Shown here: piece by piece, positions 1 to 8,529 of the stretch | Position numbering within the stretch: position 1 is the first letter of the stretch | How the letters are laid out: each line of letters opens with the position of its first letter | From: Pseudomonas leptonychotis | GTDB lineage: Bacteria > Pseudomonadota > Gammaproteobacteria > Pseudomonadales > Pseudomonadaceae | Direction: 5' to 3' | DNA: 64,000 nucleotides | Assembly (NCBI RefSeq): GCF_004920405.1 | Contig: NZ_RFLV01000001.1 | Location: 2,046,001 to 2,110,000 of the forward strand | The notes under the pieces: model-generated | The model's input: the letters and a program-made list of their open reading frames with translations, nothing else | Told to the model about the DNA's origin: nothing | Database searches by the model: none | Position numbers and translations under genes: made by a program

Positions 1-497
1 TGATCGTGGTGATCGTGATACTTGGAGTTCTCGCTGCCGTGGCGCTGCCGCGTTTTATGAATGCTACCAAGGATGCGCATGAAGCTGCCCTTCGTGGCAC
101 CTCCGGGGCACTCGCCTCTGCTGTACTGCTTGTCCGCTCGCAGTATGAGCTGAACCGTAATGGTGGCACTCAGGGGTGCACCGGCGGTAACTGCCAGATC
201 GACCTGCAAGGCTTCGGCAATAACAACGTCGACGTCAATGCCAATGGCTGGCCGATTGGTATCAACAGTGCGGGCACCCCGGCGGCGACTACGGCCATGA
301 GCCCGGCCACCTGCAATGAGGTGTTTACCAATATTCTGCAAGGTTCGGCGCCGTCCGTGGGTACCGCTGCGGGCACTGTCGACTATGTCACCACCGCAGC
401 CACCACTATTTGTACATACACCTACCAGTTGGATGGTGCCGATGACACCATCACCTACAACGCCAACACCGGCGAAGTAGCTAACGTCTTCAACTGA
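1..497 (+). CDS. mshB: MSHA-type pilin (MshB-like), 5' end cut by window edge
   Basis: Type IV pilin-like subunit of the inner-membrane/pilus-base apparatus. The frame is open from the first base. It begins inside the prepilin hydrophobic N-terminal helix (residues reading VVIVILGVLAAVALPRF), so the leader and the Phe+1/Glu+5 region lie upstream of the window. The C-terminal globular part contains spaced cysteines (CTGGNC, ATCNE, TICTYTY) and ends in a TITYNANTGEV-type strand, as in MshA/MshB proteins. It is the first visible gene of a same-strand series mshB-A-C-D-O-P-Q, which fixes the identity better than the protein itself. It could equally be a second MshA paralogue. Confidence 0.75.
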   Translation, partial: IVVIVILGVLAAVALPRFMNATKDAHEAALRGTSGALASAVLLVRSQYELNRNGGTQGCTGGNCQIDLQGFGNNNVDVNANGWPIGINSAGTPAATTAMSPATCNEVFTNILQGSAPSVGTAAGTVDYVTTAATTICTYTYQLDGADDTITYNANTGEVANVFN

Positions 498-517
498 TAC
501 CGTGAGGAAGTAGAGCC

Positions 518-982
518 ATGAAAAAACAACAAAGCGGTTTTACCCTGATCGAACTGATTATGGTGATTGTGATTCTGGGTATCCTGGCGGCGTTTGCCTT
601 GCCACGGTTTGCCAACTTAGGCCAAGACGCTCGCATAGCCACGCTTAACGGTGCTTTGGGTTCGGTTAGAAGCGCCTCTGCGATCGCGCATTCGGTAGCC
701 TTGGCTAAAGGTACTGCAGCAAATACCTCGGTTACTCTAGAGGGTGGGGATGTAACTATGCGTTTCTTCTATCCCGCAGCGACCACTGCTGGCATTGTCG
801 CCGCCGCTCAGCTTGACCCCGCATCGTTCAATACAACGGGTGGCGGCAATACTGCCCCGCTGGTCATTCGAGTGGCCAGTGCCCCAACTCCAGCCACATG
901 CTCCTTTACCTACACGGCTGCAGCTTCAGGTGGGGTTCCAGTCATTGTTGCGCCAACAGCTGCCTCTACCGCTGGCTGCTGA
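518..982 (+). CDS. mshA: MSHA major pilin-like protein MshA
   Basis: Prepilin of 154 residues. It has a short basic leader (MKKQQSG) cut before Phe by a PilD-type peptidase, then FTLIELIMVIVILGILAAFALPRF with the invariant Glu at +5 of the mature protein. The globular domain is short, low in charge and has only a few cysteines near the C-terminus. The ATG follows a GAGGAAG ribosome site 20 bp after the previous stop. In MSHA loci the major pilin gene sits between mshB and mshC, as here. The assignment as the major subunit rests on this position; abundance cannot be read from the sequence. Confidence 0.8.
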   Translation: MKKQQSGFTLIELIMVIVILGILAAFALPRFANLGQDARIATLNGALGSVRSASAIAHSVALAKGTAANTSVTLEGGDVTMRFFYPAATTAGIVAAAQLDPASFNTTGGGNTAPLVIRVASAPTPATCSFTYTAAASGGVPVIVAPTAASTAGC

Positions 983-990
983 TTGCAGCA

Positions 991-1434
991 ATGAAAATGC
1001 GCGGCTTCACCTTGGTCGAGTTGATTATGGTGATTGTGATCACCGGCATCCTCGCGGCAGTGGTGGGGCCGCGCTTCTTCGAACGGCAGGTGTTCGATGA
1101 GCGCCTTTTTTACGAAGAAAGTCTGGCCGCCGTGCGTTATGGGCAAAAGCTGGCCGTGGCCAGCGCTTGCCTAACCCAAGTCAGCTTGAGCTCTGGTGGT
1201 TATCGCCTGCGTCAGGCCGCTAACTGTAGTTCGGGTGCCTATACCCTTGAGGTGATTGGCCCCGACGGCTCCAGCCCTTTCGCCAACCTGCAAGTACCCA
1301 ATGGCGTAACGGTTTCGCCAACTAATTTCCCCGTAATATTCGACTCCGAAGGTCGTCCGCTGGGCGGTGCGGCCAGTGCCGCTATTGGCAGCTTCACCAT
1401 CAACGTGGCGGGCGAAACCGGAATGGTGCAATGA
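991..1434 (+). CDS. mshC: MSHA minor pilin MshC
   Basis: Minor pseudopilin of 147 residues from the ATG at 991. The frame extends upstream to 898, but only the 991 start puts the leader MKMRG directly before FTLVELIMVIVITGILAAVVGPRFF. The family is GspH/FimT-like, and these proteins prime or cap MSHA pilus assembly in the inner membrane. The gene starts 8 bp after the mshA stop and overlaps mshD by 4 bp (ATGA), so translation is probably coupled. A disulphide-capable pair (ACLTQ and ANCSS) lies in the head domain, as in MshC homologues. Confidence 0.82.
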   Translation: MKMRGFTLVELIMVIVITGILAAVVGPRFFERQVFDERLFYEESLAAVRYGQKLAVASACLTQVSLSSGGYRLRQAANCSSGAYTLEVIGPDGSSPFANLQVPNGVTVSPTNFPVIFDSEGRPLGGAASAAIGSFTINVAGETGMVQ

Positions 1435-1919
1435 CTCGTCAGCGCGGCATGACCCTGATTGAGCTGGTGCTCACCATTGTGATTATTGGCATCGCTGCAG
1501 CCGCTCTTTACAGTGCTATGGCCTCTATTACCGGGCGTTCGGCCGATCCGCTGCTACGTCAACAAAGCCTGACGATTGCCGAAGCCTATCTGGAGGAAAT
1601 CCTCCTCCTGCCCTATCTCGACCCCGCCACCCTGACGGCTTGCCAAGCGGTGCCGGCTAGCCGTGATGTGTTTAATGATGTCTGTGACTACCGTGGCCTA
1701 AGTGACAACGGTGCCCGCAATGCTCGTGGTGTGGCGATTGCCGCGCTGGCAAATTACCGGGTTGATGTCACGGTTCAACCGCAGGCCAGCTGGAATGGTG
1801 TGGCGGCCATGCAGGTTGACGTCCAGGTCACCGATCCGGGTAATCAGTCGCTGTTGCTGAGCGGTTATCGCACCTGCTATGGCGAGCTGAACGCGGCGGG
1901 AGTCGATCAATGTCCCTAA
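1431..1919 (+). CDS. mshD: MSHA minor pilin MshD
   Basis: Minor pseudopilin of 162 residues with leader MTRQRG and the prepilin helix MTLIELVLTIVIIGIAAAALYSAM. It is GspI/PilV-like and the residues after the helix include the ITGRSADPLLRQQSLTIAEA pattern shared by MshD proteins. The gene overlaps mshC by 4 bp and mshO by 10 bp, so it belongs to one translationally coupled operon. Role by family: a low-abundance subunit of the MSHA pilus tip or initiation complex. Confidence 0.82.
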   Translation: MTRQRGMTLIELVLTIVIIGIAAAALYSAMASITGRSADPLLRQQSLTIAEAYLEEILLLPYLDPATLTACQAVPASRDVFNDVCDYRGLSDNGARNARGVAIAALANYRVDVTVQPQASWNGVAAMQVDVQVTDPGNQSLLLSGYRTCYGELNAAGVDQCP

Positions 1920-2803
1920 AGCGCAGCCATGCATTTACCTTGGTTGAGTTGGTGATTGTGATTGCCTTGGCTGGCACCGTGGCAGTGCTCGTCAGTACGG
2001 TGATGTCGGGACCCTTAAATAGTTTTATTGACCAGAGCCGGCGTGCCGTATTGGTTGATCAGGCTGCCGGAGCGTTGAGCCGTATGACTCGCGATGTGCG
2101 GCTGGCCATTCCAAATTCCGTGCGTGTGTCGGCCGATGGTCAGGCCATGGAGCTTCTGCTTATTCACAGTGCCGCGCGTTACCGACCTAACCGGATCGGC
2201 GGCGATGGCTTGCGATTTTCCAGCGCTGCCGTGGGCAGTTGCGGCAGCAGTAACGTGGATGGGAGTTGTAACACTGTGCAGGTGCTGGACCCTGCGTTCA
2301 ACCCAGCGGGCGCACGTTGGCTGGTGATTTACAACACAGGTGCCCAGTCGGCGGGTAATCCAGTGCCCGGGGGCAATGTATGGGCACCGCTTAATCCTGG
2401 CGTTATCACGCTCACGGGCACCACGTTTAGCCTGCTTAGCGGAGCACCTGCTAATGAAAGTCTGATTGCCTTAGGCAGTATGCCGGGAGGCAGCTTCGAC
2501 TTTGCGTTTGCCTCGCCGCAGCGCCGCTTGTATTTGGCGGAAACGGTTGTTGGCTATCGTTGCCAGAACAGCCAGCTGGTGCGCTACAGCTACAATCAAC
2601 TATTGAATGCAATCCCGGCGGCTCCGCCTTCAGGGTCTGCCGCGCAACCCGTTGCCAGCAGCGTAAATTGCGCCCAAAGCGGTTTTGAATATGCCCCCGG
2701 CTCTACTCAGCGGGCCGGCTTGCTCAATCTGAGCTTGAGCATCAGCCAGGCAGGGGAAAACCTGCAACTACTGCAACAGGTACATGTCGATAATGCGCCC
2801 TGA
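1910..2803 (+). CDS. mshO: MSHA minor pilin MshO
   Basis: Large minor pseudopilin (297 residues) with prepilin segment AFTLVELVIVIALAGTVAVLV. This is followed by the PilW/GspJ-like body FIDQSRRAVLVDQAAGALSRM and RLAIPNSVR. The length fits MshO, the largest minor pilin of the locus. The start overlaps the mshD stop by 10 bp and the stop overlaps mshP by 20 bp. Expected to act with MshC, D and P in the initiation complex of the MSHA pilus. No frameshift or missing key residue is seen. Confidence 0.82.
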   Translation: MSLKRSHAFTLVELVIVIALAGTVAVLVSTVMSGPLNSFIDQSRRAVLVDQAAGALSRMTRDVRLAIPNSVRVSADGQAMELLLIHSAARYRPNRIGGDGLRFSSAAVGSCGSSNVDGSCNTVQVLDPAFNPAGARWLVIYNTGAQSAGNPVPGGNVWAPLNPGVITLTGTTFSLLSGAPANESLIALGSMPGGSFDFAFASPQRRLYLAETVVGYRCQNSQLVRYSYNQLLNAIPAAPPSGSAAQPVASSVNCAQSGFEYAPGSTQRAGLLNLSLSISQAGENLQLLQQVHVDNAP

Positions 2804-3212
2804 AAAAAACGTGCCCGCCAAAGTCAGGGGTTTTGGGCTGGTGGCGGCGATGTTCGTGATGATTGTGATGAGTATGGTGGTCATCGCCATGTCGCGCTTG
2901 TCGACGACTCAGCACGGCAGTAACAGCCTGGCTATTCAGCAGGCGCGCGCTTATCAGGCTGCTCGCGCTGGATTGGAGTGGGGCATTAGCCGCGCCTATA
3001 AAACCGCCAGCTGTGCAACAGGTACCCCGAGCCAAGCGGGCAGTGCTTTGGCCGAGTTTTCAGTAAGCGTCGCCTGTACGGCCAATAGCTACATCGATAA
3101 CGAGGGTCGTCCAGTACAGATATTCCGTCTCACGGCGACCGCGCAAAACGGCTCGCCAGGCGGGCGCTCTGACTATGCCTATCGGCAGCTAATCGCCACG
3201 GTGGAGCGTTAG
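2784..3212 (+). CDS. mshP: MSHA biogenesis protein MshP
   Basis: PilX-like protein of 142 residues. A basic N-terminus (KVRGFG) is followed by one hydrophobic helix, LVAAMFVMIVMSMVVIAMSR, which lacks a canonical FTLIE prepilin site, as is usual for MshP/PilX. The motif QQARAYQAARAGLEWG after the helix is characteristic of the PilX/MshP family. The ATG at 2784 overlaps mshO by 20 bp; a second ATG at 2793 is a possible alternative. It is a minor structural protein in the pilus assembly complex. The stop codon abuts the mshQ start. Confidence 0.8.
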   Translation: MSIMRPEKNVPAKVRGFGLVAAMFVMIVMSMVVIAMSRLSTTQHGSNSLAIQQARAYQAARAGLEWGISRAYKTASCATGTPSQAGSALAEFSVSVACTANSYIDNEGRPVQIFRLTATAQNGSPGGRSDYAYRQLIATVER

Positions 3213-6200
3213 ATGAACGTATTTCGGTGCCTGTTGTTAGTTGTGTCCACGGTTCTCAGCCCTGGGCTTATGGCGGCCACCTGCTCATCTGTATTTCCTG
3301 GCAGCATCACCGGTAACTCCAGCAATCAGCTGACGCTGGCTGGCGTGCCATGGCAGAACTCACCGGCTATTGGGGCCAGTGACCGCAGCTTGGGTGCGGG
3401 CGACCACTACTTTGGGGGAGGCACTTCCAGTAACGGCTGGAGCCTAACCACCACTGGCGGCCCCACCACACGAGTGTTCGTCAACGGTGGCCTGTCGCTA
3501 GGTAACAATAGTCAGCTGAATGCCGGTGGTAATCCGCAGGATCTGATCCTAGTGGTTAACGGCAGCTTATCACTGGGCAACAACGTCACGATTAATGGCT
3601 TTGTGTATGTCACCGGCAGTATCAGCTTCGGTAATGGCCTGACCCTCAACGGCGCAGTCACCTCGGTGGGCAGCGCTAACACTCCGGGTGGTAGCAGTTC
3701 GCTTACCTATAACAATGCGGCGATTGATCTAGCTGGCTTTGCTGGACTATGTACCAACACCGTTGCCCCGATCTTGAGTTGGTCGCTTGACGAGGCTAGC
3801 TGGACAGGCGCTGCCGGCGAAGTGTTGGATGCTTCTGGAAATGATCTGCATGGCACTGTCAGTAACGGTGCCAGTACGGCGAGTACGGAGCCAGCGCGAC
3901 CTCAGGTTAATGCGCAAGGAACCTGTGGTTACGGCACCTTCACAACCTCGTCCAATCAATATGTACAGCGCGCGGATAGCAACCTGCTGGATCTACAGGA
4001 CAGTTTTTCAATCGGTTTGTGGGTCAAGCCACGCCGGTTACCCAGCTCTGGGTTGATGACCTTAGTGTCCAAGGATGAGAACTACGAGTTCCATCTCAAC
4101 CCCAATGGCACGGTTAATTGGTGGTGGCAGACAACCGCGCCCTCCAACACCCGCCAATTCAACAGCACAACTGCCGTGCCCGTTGGGCAATGGAGCCATG
4201 TGCTGGTGCGCTATGCTCCTGGTGATCAGCGCATTTACATTAATGGCGTGTTGGCGGGGCAGGCCAGTTTCAATGGCACCCCTGTGGCCAACAATGATCC
4301 GTTGCAGTTGGGGTCTGACCAGAATTTTGCAGGGCGTTACTTTGATGGTGATCTAGACGAACTACGTATTTACACCAGCGCACTTAGCCCGGCGCAGATT
4401 ACCCAGCAGTATGAAGAACGGCATGCATGCGCGCTGCGCCTGCAGTGTTTCAGTGACAATTTTAATAATCCAACCCTGGGCGATAACTGGGCCGTTGCCA
4501 GTCGGGGTGCCACGGCTTTTACCCCGACGGTGACTAATCAGCGGATGCGCCTGACCAGCAACCAGGGCAACGTGGCCACGGCTTCGACCCTGCAACGTTT
4601 GTTTCCTGCCGCAGGTAACTACATCCAAGTGCAGTTTAAGCACTTCGCCTACAGCGGCAGCGGTGCCGACGGTATGGCTGTGGTGCTTTCCGATGCAGCG
4701 GTGGCGCCACAACCTGGCGCCTTTGGCGGGCCTCTGGGGTACGGCACTCGCGGTAATGCGGCCAATCCCGGTTTTGCCGGTGGCTGGCTGGGTGTGGGCA
4801 TTGATGAGTACGGTAACTTTTCCACCGAAGGCGGCTCGAATGGGCCTGGCCGCCGCCTTGATTCGGTGGCAATCCGCGGCTCTGGCCTAAGCCCCTATAC
4901 CTCGGGCTACCGCTATATCGCTGGGACCCCAGCTAACCTCAACCCAGGCGTTGATATAGCCGGTGCGACGCCCGGTCCCGGGCATACTTACCGCATCACC
5001 ATTGATGGTCGTTTTAGCAGTCAGGCGCTGGTCACGGTTGAGCGTGATACCGGCGGTGGTTTTGTCGTATTGCCCAACCTGGATTCCGTGAATGTGCTGG
5101 TGGCCGCCAACAACCAAGCGCCATTACCGGCCGATTTTTACTTGTCCCTGACGGGCTCCACCGGTGGTTCGACGAATATTCATGAGTTGGATGATTTGCA
5201 GGTCTGTGCCACCACCATCAAGCCGACAGCGCAGCAAATTGACCATTTTGAGTTCACCTATGCCGACACGGCGCTGACCTGTAACCCGCAACCTGTGACC
5301 ATTCGGGCTTGCCTCAACAGCAGTTGCAGCAGCCTGTTCACCGAGCCGGTTAGCGTAACCTTGAGCCCAACCAGCTATTGGTCAGCCGTGGCGCCCGCTA
5401 CGGGAGGTGGCAATGTTATCAACTTCAGCGGTGGCACTGCCCAGGTGCGGCTGAGCGTGGCAACGCCGAGCGTGGTAACCCTTGGCGTGCAAGCCTCGAC
5501 GCCGGCAACCAAGGCGCTGAGCGTGCCCGTCTGTTCTAGCAGTAACTGCCGGATTACTTATGCCGACAGTGGCTTGCTGCTGCAAGTGCCAAACATGCTT
5601 GCGGCCAAGCCCACTGGGGCCACCATCAGTGCTGTGCGCAAGTCAGACAATGGATTGCAGTGTGTGCCGGCGTTCGCCAGCGTAAGCCGAAACGTCAACT
5701 TCACCTCGGCATACAGCAACCCTGCCAGCGGCACTCAGCCGGTGGTGGTCAATGGCAGTGATGTGCGCGGCACTGCGGTTAGTCTGGCGCTCAACTTCGA
5801 TGCAACCGGTACCGCGCCGCTGTTGGTGCGTTACGACGATGCCGGGCAGATGACGCTTAATGCCAGTTACGCGGGCAGTACGGCCACTGCCGACCCAGGG
5901 TTGACCCTCAGTGGTGCTGATTTGTTTGTCAGTAAGCCCTATGGGTTATGCCTGCAAACCGATAGCACGTGCAGCAGTGCTGACGAAAACTGCACCCTGT
6001 TTCCCGGTGTGCGCGCCGGTGACAGCTTCCCGCTGCGCGTTCGCGCTGTCGCTTGGCAGGTCGATGGCGAGGCCTTAACCGCTGCGCAATTGTGCACAGG
6101 CAATCTCACCACGCCAAACTTCGCCCATTCCGGCATTTTGCTTAGCAGTGCCGTACAGGCCCCGGCGGGTGGTGCCAATGGTCAGATGTCGCCGAGCAAT

Positions 6201-7271
6201 TATGCCCACGCGCTGGGCGGGCAGACCGCCGCAACCACCTCGATCTCAGAGGTGGGCGTATTCAACATCATCGCCACTCCACCAGCGGGCGCTTATTTGG
6301 ATGGCGAGACGGTCAGCGGCGGCAGCAGTGCGCTGGTGGGGCGGTTTATCCCCGCGTATTTAGGCGCAGTGGGCAGTGCCAGTATCACGCCGAGCTGTGG
6401 CAGTGCCTTCAGCTATCAAGGCCAGCCTATGGATTTCGCCAGCGGGCGCCAGCCAAGCCTTGCCCTTACGGGCTATAACCGCGCAGGAGGGGTGACCACA
6501 AATTATGATCGCGGTGCATTCTGGAAGTTGGCAGCACCCGCTGTCGGTAGCTACAGCTCGTTCACAGGTATCGCCGGGCTGGATGCGCGTCTGCTCAGCC
6601 AGGGGAGTGCCAGCCTGAGTGTCGCCGGTGCCGGTGATGGTGACGGTCGGCGCACCTACAGTTGGTCCGGCGAGCAGCTGGTCTACCAAGCGGCACTGTT
6701 CCCCAGCAGCGATGATTATCCATTTATGGCCAAGCTCAAGCAGCGCTTTACGGCGGCTGTGCTGACCGATGTTGATGGCGCGTGTCATGGGACTGGCGGT
6801 GCCTGCACCGACTACAGTTTCGACTTCACGGATCTACCGGGTAGTGAAGTACGCTTGGGTCGCCTGCGTATCGGCAACGCCCATGGCTCCGAGCTGCAAA
6901 GCCTAAGCCTGCCCGTGGCACTGGAGACCTGGCAAAACATCGCTGGCGGAAGTTTTCAAGCTGAGGGCCTGGATACCTGCACCACCAGCAGCGTGCTGGG
7001 TACGCCCGAGCTGTTTAACTACACCGGCAACCTGGGCGCCACGGAAACCTCGCCGAGTCTGGTTGCGCCAGTTGCCGGCGTGGGCCGCGTGCAGCTGAGT
7101 GCCCCAGGCAGTGGTAACGATGGGTCGGTGCAAGTGCGTTTTGCCAGTGCCCCCAACTGGTTGCATTACCCGTGGAACGGGACGACGCGTCAGGCTGCTG
7201 TGGGGCTGGCCAGTTTTGGCATTTACAAAGGGGCTGTACCCTTGATCTTTCGCCGCGAACTCTACCGTTAA
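3213..7271 (+). CDS. mshQ: MSHA biogenesis protein MshQ, giant lectin-like protein
   Basis: Secreted protein of 1352 residues, the last gene of the MSHA operon. The signal peptide is MNVFRCLLLVVSTVLSPGLMAA. A polymer-like beta region with repeated LxLGNN turns follows (about 60-170). Next is a LamG/concanavalin-like domain (about 184-405, with DSFSIGLWVKPR and DGDLDELRIYTSALSPAQI). Then comes an L-type lectin-like domain (about 412-666, with GADGMAVVLSD and GGWLGVGIDEYGNFS). The C-terminal half (about 670-1352) resembles the DUF6701 region typical of MshQ, with many Cys pairs. It probably sits at the cell surface or pilus tip and binds glycans; this is inference from the lectin folds. The start follows the mshP stop directly. 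Confidence 0.82.
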   Translation: MNVFRCLLLVVSTVLSPGLMAATCSSVFPGSITGNSSNQLTLAGVPWQNSPAIGASDRSLGAGDHYFGGGTSSNGWSLTTTGGPTTRVFVNGGLSLGNNSQLNAGGNPQDLILVVNGSLSLGNNVTINGFVYVTGSISFGNGLTLNGAVTSVGSANTPGGSSSLTYNNAAIDLAGFAGLCTNTVAPILSWSLDEASWTGAAGEVLDASGNDLHGTVSNGASTASTEPARPQVNAQGTCGYGTFTTSSNQYVQRADSNLLDLQDSFSIGLWVKPRRLPSSGLMTLVSKDENYEFHLNPNGTVNWWWQTTAPSNTRQFNSTTAVPVGQWSHVLVRYAPGDQRIYINGVLAGQASFNGTPVANNDPLQLGSDQNFAGRYFDGDLDELRIYTSALSPAQITQQYEERHACALRLQCFSDNFNNPTLGDNWAVASRGATAFTPTVTNQRMRLTSNQGNVATASTLQRLFPAAGNYIQVQFKHFAYSGSGADGMAVVLSDAAVAPQPGAFGGPLGYGTRGNAANPGFAGGWLGVGIDEYGNFSTEGGSNGPGRRLDSVAIRGSGLSPYTSGYRYIAGTPANLNPGVDIAGATPGPGHTYRITIDGRFSSQALVTVERDTGGGFVVLPNLDSVNVLVAANNQAPLPADFYLSLTGSTGGSTNIHELDDLQVCATTIKPTAQQIDHFEFTYADTALTCNPQPVTIRACLNSSCSSLFTEPVSVTLSPTSYWSAVAPATGGGNVINFSGGTAQVRLSVATPSVVTLGVQASTPATKALSVPVCSSSNCRITYADSGLLLQVPNMLAAKPTGATISAVRKSDNGLQCVPAFASVSRNVNFTSAYSNPASGTQPVVVNGSDVRGTAVSLALNFDATGTAPLLVRYDDAGQMTLNASYAGSTATADPGLTLSGADLFVSKPYGLCLQTDSTCSSADENCTLFPGVRAGDSFPLRVRAVAWQVDGEALTAAQLCTGNLTTPNFAHSGILLSSAVQAPAGGANGQMSPSNYAHALGGQTAATTSISEVGVFNIIATPPAGAYLDGETVSGGSSALVGRFIPAYLGAVGSASITPSCGSAFSYQGQPMDFASGRQPSLALTGYNRAGGVTTNYDRGAFWKLAAPAVGSYSSFTGIAGLDARLLSQGSASLSVAGAGDGDGRRTYSWSGEQLVYQAALFPSSDDYPFMAKLKQRFTAAVLTDVDGACHGTGGACTDYSFDFTDLPGSEVRLGRLRIGNAHGSELQSLSLPVALETWQNIAGGSFQAEGLDTCTTSSVLGTPELFNYTGNLGATETSPSLVAPVAGVGRVQLSAPGSGNDGSVQVRFASAPNWLHYPWNGTTRQAAVGLASFGIYKGAVPLIFRRELYR

Positions 7272-7313
7272 CACACAAAAAGGCCACCTGATGGGGTGGC
7301 CTTTTTGTGTGTG
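7271..7313. terminator. Bidirectional terminator between mshQ and trmL
   Basis: Inverted repeat ACACACAAAAAGGCCACC / GGTGGCCTTTTTGTGTGT-like arms around a short loop, with an A tract on the left and a T tract on the right. It can therefore end both the msh operon (+) and trmL (-). It lies directly after the mshQ stop and 21 bp beyond the trmL stop. Confidence 0.85.
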
Positions 7314-7333
7314 GAAAAACCAGTGCGCTATTG

Positions 7334-7816
7334 CTACGGCGTGATGGCTGCCGTTTGATCCATGGCGAAATCATGCTGGCGCCAGGCTTCGTACACCGCT
7401 ACGGCCACGGTATTAGACAGGTTTAGGCTGCGACAGCCGGGGCGCATGGGTAGTAGCAGGCGCTGCTCGGCGGGCAGGCTGTCGCGGACTTCCTGTGGCA
7501 AGCCCCGGCTTTCTGGGCCGAACAGGAACGCATCGCCCGGCTGGTAGCGCACCTGATGGAACAGTTGCGTGCCCTTGGTGGTAAAGGCAAATACCCGCGG
7601 TTGGCCGAGGCTCTCCAGGCAGCTGGCAAGGTCGGGGTAGCGCTGCAAGGTGGCATATTCGTGATAATCCAGCCCGGCGCGGCGTAGGCGTTTGTCATCC
7701 AGATCAAAGCCCAAAGGCTCGATCAGGTGCAAGTGGCAGCCGCTGTTAGCGCAGAGCCTGATAATGTTGCCGGTATTGGGCGGGATTTCCGGTTGAAAAA
7801 GGATGACGTGAAACAT
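7334..7816 (-). CDS. trmL: tRNA (cytidine(34)-2'-O)-methyltransferase TrmL
   Basis: SPOUT-fold methyltransferase of 160 residues that methylates the wobble ribose (C34/cmnm5U34) of tRNA-Leu, using SAM, in the cytoplasm. Visible motifs are the N-terminal FQPEIPPNTGNIIRLC, the central FGPESRGLP (SAM-binding trefoil knot) and the C-terminal RSLNLSNTVAVAVYEAWRQ. Length matches the YibK/TrmL family. Its start codon overlaps the divergent gene at 7815 by 2 bp, so both starts share a very compact promoter region. It is convergent with mshQ. Confidence 0.93.
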   Translation of the reverse strand: MFHVILFQPEIPPNTGNIIRLCANSGCHLHLIEPLGFDLDDKRLRRAGLDYHEYATLQRYPDLASCLESLGQPRVFAFTTKGTQLFHQVRYQPGDAFLFGPESRGLPQEVRDSLPAEQRLLLPMRPGCRSLNLSNTVAVAVYEAWRQHDFAMDQTAAITP

Positions 7817-8246
7817 GCGCGGCTCCGAGCTTGAAGGCGAGCAGTATTCTACAGACCCGCGACCCCGTCCGTGGGTGCGGGTAATTGGTTCGTTGGCACT
7901 GTTTGGGTTTTTGATCGGTTTGATGATCGGTCGGTTGTTTCAGCCGGACCCACTCTGGCTCGAGCAGGTAGAGGTGCGCGAGCAAGGCCTTGAACTGTGG
8001 TTCAACGTCGAGCCGGTGCCGCGTGAAGAGCATGTGGGGGGTGTATTTATCTTGCGTCTGCAGAGCTTTGGCCGCGAACAACAAGGCCAGCTGAAGGTGC
8101 AGGGGCGGTTGGCCAATTGGCGTTTGCAGCGTGAGCGCAAGGATCTGTTGCTGAGGGTGGTGGCGGCCCGTCCACTGCGCGGCGAGTGGCGCGCTGAGAA
8201 CGTGGACGGGCGCTGGCGGCTGGTGGTCAGCCTGGTGGAGCAATAA
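7815..8246 (+). CDS. Conserved hypothetical single-pass membrane protein
   Basis: Protein of 143 residues with one N-terminal membrane helix (about 23-42, VIGSLALFGFLIGLMIGRL). A charged periplasmic-type domain rich in beta strands follows (LWFNVEPVPREEH, LKVQGRLANWRL). The position between trmL and ntrBC matches a small uncharacterised gene in other pseudomonads. The annotated ATG overlaps the divergent trmL start by 2 bp. No in-frame ATG lies close downstream, so the true start may be this one or an alternative GTG. Function unknown. Confidence 0.7.
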   Translation: MRGSELEGEQYSTDPRPRPWVRVIGSLALFGFLIGLMIGRLFQPDPLWLEQVEVREQGLELWFNVEPVPREEHVGGVFILRLQSFGREQQGQLKVQGRLANWRLQRERKDLLLRVVAARPLRGEWRAENVDGRWRLVVSLVEQ

Positions 8247-8478
8247 AAGAGGGGATTCCCCGGCCTGCCTGTACCAAGGTCCCCAAAACTGGATTACTTG
8301 AGTCTATGCAGGCTGTGTGCCAGTTTTATTACGCTGGCTGAATGCGCTGTAAATGCTGGGCCTTAGAGCGGGTTAAGTGTGTTTTGGCAATGTTCAGGGT
8401 GCACGCGTGAACTGCTGCTGTGCATCAAGTTGATCGGGTGCATTGCTCTGGCGCATTTTTCAGGGTGTTTGCCGCATG

Positions 8479-8508
8479 AAAAAACGGGCCCATAGGGCCC
8501 GTTTTTTA
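8479..8508 (-). terminator. Rho-independent terminator of ntrC
   Basis: Hairpin with arms AAAAAACGGGCCC / GGGCCCGTTTTTT around ATA, about 22 bp beyond the ntrC stop on the minus strand. The A tract on the plus strand gives the U tract for the minus transcript. The remaining spacer 8247-8478 shows no convincing gene. Confidence 0.85.
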
Positions 8509-8529
8509 TTGTGAGTGGCGCGCAGTGCG

